A stretch of DNA of 64,000 bases from Bradyrhizobium erythrophlei (GTDB taxonomy: Bacteria > Pseudomonadota > Alphaproteobacteria > Rhizobiales > Xanthobacteraceae), in contig NZ_LT670818.1 in NCBI RefSeq assembly GCF_900129505.1, forward strand, positions 4,559,001 to 4,623,000, in the 5' to 3' direction. Within the stretch, counting starts at the first letter, position 1, and the number at the start of each line of letters is the position of its first letter. Both the position numbers and the translations under genes were made by a program. The notes under the pieces were generated by a model. It was not told the DNA's origin. It saw only the letters and a program-made list of their open reading frames with translations, and ran no database searches. Shown here one piece after another: positions 61,878 through 64,000 of the stretch.

Positions 61878-63095
61878 GTGAGTGAACCGCTGGTTATCGT
61901 CGGCAACGGAATGGCCGCCGCGCGACTGGTCGACGAACTGGCGAAGGTGGCGCTCGGACGTTACGCCATCGCCGTGATCGGCGAGGAGCCGCGGCTTGCG
62001 TATAATCGCGTGCTGCTGTCGTCGGTTCTCGCCGGCGAGACCGCCTCGCACGACATCGAACTGCGGCCGGCCCAATGGTGGCGCGACCGCGGCGTTACCC
62101 TGAAATACGGCTGCGTTGCCACCGAGATCGACGTCGGCCGCCGCGAGCTCAAGATCGCGGGCGAGGAGAGCATCGGCTTTTCCAAGCTCGTGCTGGCCAC
62201 CGGCTCGACGCCGCTGCGGCTTGGCGTGCCCGGCGTCGATTTGGCGGGCGTGCATACCTTCCGCGACAGCCGGGACGTCGACCTGCTGCTGACGCTGGCG
62301 GCGCAAAAGAAGCGCGTCGTCGTGGTCGGTGGCGGATTGCTCGGCCTGGAAGCGGCTTACGGCCTCGCCAAGGCGGGCGCTGTGGTGACGCTCATTCATC
62401 TGATGGACCGGCTGATGGAGCGCCAGCTCGACGCACCGGCGGCGGAACTCTTGAAATCCCAGGTCGAGCGCAAGGGCATCAGGGTTCTGCTCAACGCCAA
62501 TACCGCACGGCTCCATGGCGAGACGCACGTTGAAAGCGTCGAACTCGTGGACGGACGCCGGATCGATGCCGACGCGGTGATTTTCGCCGCCGGCATCCGG
62601 CCCAACGTTTCGCTGGCGAAGGACGCCGGCATTCCCGTCAATCGCGGCATCGTCGTCGACGACGTCTTGCAGACCGGCGTTCCCGGTATTTTCGCGCTCG
62701 GCGAATGCGCCGAGCATCGCGGCACCTGCTACGGGCTGGTCGAGCCGGCCTACGAGCAGGCGCGGGTGCTGGCGCGGCATCTCGCGGGCAACACCTCGAG
62801 CTACGGCGGCAGCGTGGTTGCGACCAACCTGAAAGTGTCGGGGGTCAGCGTGTTTTCCGCCGGCGACTTCATGGGCGCGGAAGGCTCGGAGGCCATCGTG
62901 CTCAGCGATGCCAGACGCGGCGCCTACAAGAAGCTGGTGATTTCCGGCGGCCGCCTCACCGGCGCGGTGCTGGTCGGCGATGTCGCGGATGCACTCTGGT
63001 ATCTTGAACTGATCCGGACCCGCGAGCCGATCGCAGCGATCCGCCGCGACATGATGTTCGGCCGCTCGCTCGTGCTTCCGTCGAAGGCGGCATAG
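61878..63095 (+). CDS. flp: FAD-dependent NAD(P)H oxidoreductase (Flp) of nitrate assimilation
   Basis: 405 residues from GTG at 61878. Two Rossmann folds: LVIVGNGMAAARLVDELA for FAD and VVVVGGGLLGLEAAYGLA for NAD(P)H. The second FAD motif GVPGIFALGECAEHR is typical of nitrite-reductase-type or rubredoxin-type reductases. It passes electrons from NAD(P)H to the nitrate reductase and probably to Bjgb. The operon context is conserved in Bradyrhizobium. Confidence 0.9.
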   Translation: MSEPLVIVGNGMAAARLVDELAKVALGRYAIAVIGEEPRLAYNRVLLSSVLAGETASHDIELRPAQWWRDRGVTLKYGCVATEIDVGRRELKIAGEESIGFSKLVLATGSTPLRLGVPGVDLAGVHTFRDSRDVDLLLTLAAQKKRVVVVGGGLLGLEAAYGLAKAGAVVTLIHLMDRLMERQLDAPAAELLKSQVERKGIRVLLNANTARLHGETHVESVELVDGRRIDADAVIFAAGIRPNVSLAKDAGIPVNRGIVVDDVLQTGVPGIFALGECAEHRGTCYGLVEPAYEQARVLARHLAGNTSSYGGSVVATNLKVSGVSVFSAGDFMGAEGSEAIVLSDARRGAYKKLVISGGRLTGAVLVGDVADALWYLELIRTREPIAAIRRDMMFGRSLVLPSKAA

Positions 63096-63116
63096 GCCAA
63101 TGATGCGAAACCTGCA

Positions 63117-64000
63117 ATGACCTCCGTCGATCCCACGCTGCGCGCCACGCGCACCACCTGTCCCTATTGCGGCGTCGGCTGCGGCGTGCTCGCGACGCCC
63201 GACGGCAGCGGTGGTGCCGCGATCTCGGGCGATCCCGAGCATCCAGCCAATTTCGGCCGGCTGTGCTCGAAAGGCTCGGCGCTCGGCGAGACGCTTGGCA
63301 TTGAAGACCGGCTGCTCTATCCGATGATCCGTGTCAGCAAGGGCACCATGGAGCGGGTGGCCTGGAGCGATGCGCTCGACCATATCGCGCACCGGTTCGC
63401 CCATATCATCAAGCGCGACGGTCCGGGCGCGGTGGCGTTCTATCTCTCGGGCCAGCTTTTGACCGAGGATTATTACGTCGCCAACAAGCTGATGAAGGGG
63501 TTCATCGGCAGCGCCAATGTCGATACCAATTCGCGGCTCTGCATGTCGTCGTCGGTCGCCGGCCACCGCCGCGCCTTCGGCGCCGACACCGTGCCGGGCT
63601 GCTACGACGATCTCGACGAAGCCGACCTTCTGGTGCTGGTCGGGTCCAACGCGGCGTGGTGCCACCCCGTGTTGTTCCAGCGCATGCTCGCCAACAAGCA
63701 GGCGCGCGGCGCGCGCATCGTGGTGATCGATCCGCGCCGGACCGATACCGCCGGGGATGCCGACCTGTTTCTCGGATTGAAGCCGGGCACCGATACCGCG
63801 CTGTTCAGCGGCCTCTTGGTGCATCTCGCCGACACCGGCGCGCTCGATCGCGCCTATCTCGATTCCCACACCGCCGGATTCGAGGAGGCGCTGGCGCGCG
63901 GGCGCGGCATCGCCGGCAGCATCGGCGCGACCGCGCTTGCGACCGGGCTCTCCGAGCCCGATGTTGCCGAGTTCTTCCGGATGTTTGCCAACACGCCGCG
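63117..64000 (+). CDS. nasC: assimilatory nitrate reductase large subunit NasC, N-terminal 294 residues (truncated by window)
   Basis: The frame opens at ATG 63117 and runs off the right edge. The N-terminal [4Fe-4S] cluster is Cys15, Cys18, Cys22 and Cys50 (TTCPYCGVGCGV and RLCSKG), followed by the molybdopterin oxidoreductase fold (VSKGTMERVAWSDALDHIAH, NSRLCMSSSVAGHRRAFGAD). It reduces nitrate to nitrite in the cytoplasm with a bis-MGD cofactor. It follows flp by 21 bases and is the last visible gene of the operon. Confidence 0.92.
   Translation, partial: MTSVDPTLRATRTTCPYCGVGCGVLATPDGSGGAAISGDPEHPANFGRLCSKGSALGETLGIEDRLLYPMIRVSKGTMERVAWSDALDHIAHRFAHIIKRDGPGAVAFYLSGQLLTEDYYVANKLMKGFIGSANVDTNSRLCMSSSVAGHRRAFGADTVPGCYDDLDEADLLVLVGSNAAWCHPVLFQRMLANKQARGARIVVIDPRRTDTAGDADLFLGLKPGTDTALFSGLLVHLADTGALDRAYLDSHTAGFEEALARGRGIAGSIGATALATGLSEPDVAEFFRMFANTP

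Noticed and set aside
61728..63869. A 713-codon open frame on the minus strand over flp and nasC
   Set aside because: Antisense shadow. The plus strand encodes the globin, Flp and NasC with intact cofactor motifs.

Overview
The window is GC-rich alphaproteobacterial chromosome, most likely Bradyrhizobium or a close relative in the Nitrobacteraceae. The evidence is a fixL-fixJ-receiver-fixK2 cluster in the Bradyrhizobium order, with FixL and FixK2 matching the Bradyrhizobium proteins as I remember them. The narK-bjgb-flp-nasC nitrate assimilation/NO detoxification operon, many ABC importers and palindromic intergenic repeats of the Bradyrhizobium type point the same way. Gene density is high and most genes sit in short operons with ATGA, GTGA or TGATG overlaps.

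Layout. 0-8.5 kb: tail of a TIM-barrel sugar isomerase/epimerase, a secreted c-heme beta-propeller protein, an acyl-CoA ligase, a membrane GGDEF protein and an exported DUF1800/DUF1501 pair. 8.6-15 kb: a TetR-controlled divergon with a five-gene leftward operon (ABC permease, NAD-dependent epimerase-like protein, GNAT, DapA-like aldolase, ABC ATPase) and a rightward NMT1-type binding protein. Two near-identical palindromes overlap the two predicted -35 boxes. 15-18 kb: an alkylsulfatase and a frameshifted VOC gene. 18-22.7 kb: a complete branched-chain-amino-acid-type ABC operon. 23-30.3 kb: a GT4 glycosyltransferase, an ABC exporter, a glycogen-debranching-type glucosidase, a PRC-barrel protein and an MFS transporter.

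30.3-37.1 kb is the oxygen-response locus: fixK2, a single receiver, fixJ, fixL, then a universal stress protein, a CBS protein, an orphan fixS and glgA. In Bradyrhizobium the fixNOQP and fixGHI genes (cbb3 oxidase and its assembly) normally lie in front of fixS. Here they are missing, and a short remnant resembling the fixI 3' end still overlaps the fixS start. 37.3-46.4 kb holds a CoA transferase, a full dipeptide/oligopeptide-type ABC importer, a zinc alcohol dehydrogenase and an isopropylmalate-dehydrogenase-like enzyme, all on the + strand and possibly one catabolic unit.

46.4-54.4 kb is more disordered. It has a winged-helix/TPR regulator whose C-terminus runs into a repeat, a DUF1127 protein, a 0.55 kb segmental duplication that left a broken copy of an L,D-transpeptidase, a glycine-rich secreted protein, XRE and LysR regulators and two stretches without a convincing gene. 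54.4-59.7 kb has ccdA, an HWE-family sensor kinase, a class C beta-lactamase-like esterase and a hydroxyquinol-type dioxygenase. The window ends in narK-bjgb-flp-nasC, preceded by a sigma-54-like promoter and a structured leader; nasC runs off the end.

The two best leads for something new are the TetR divergon at 8.6-15 kb, whose substrate is unknown, and the fix locus that has lost its oxidase genes but kept its sensor cascade. No tRNA, rRNA, CRISPR array or intact insertion sequence was recognised.
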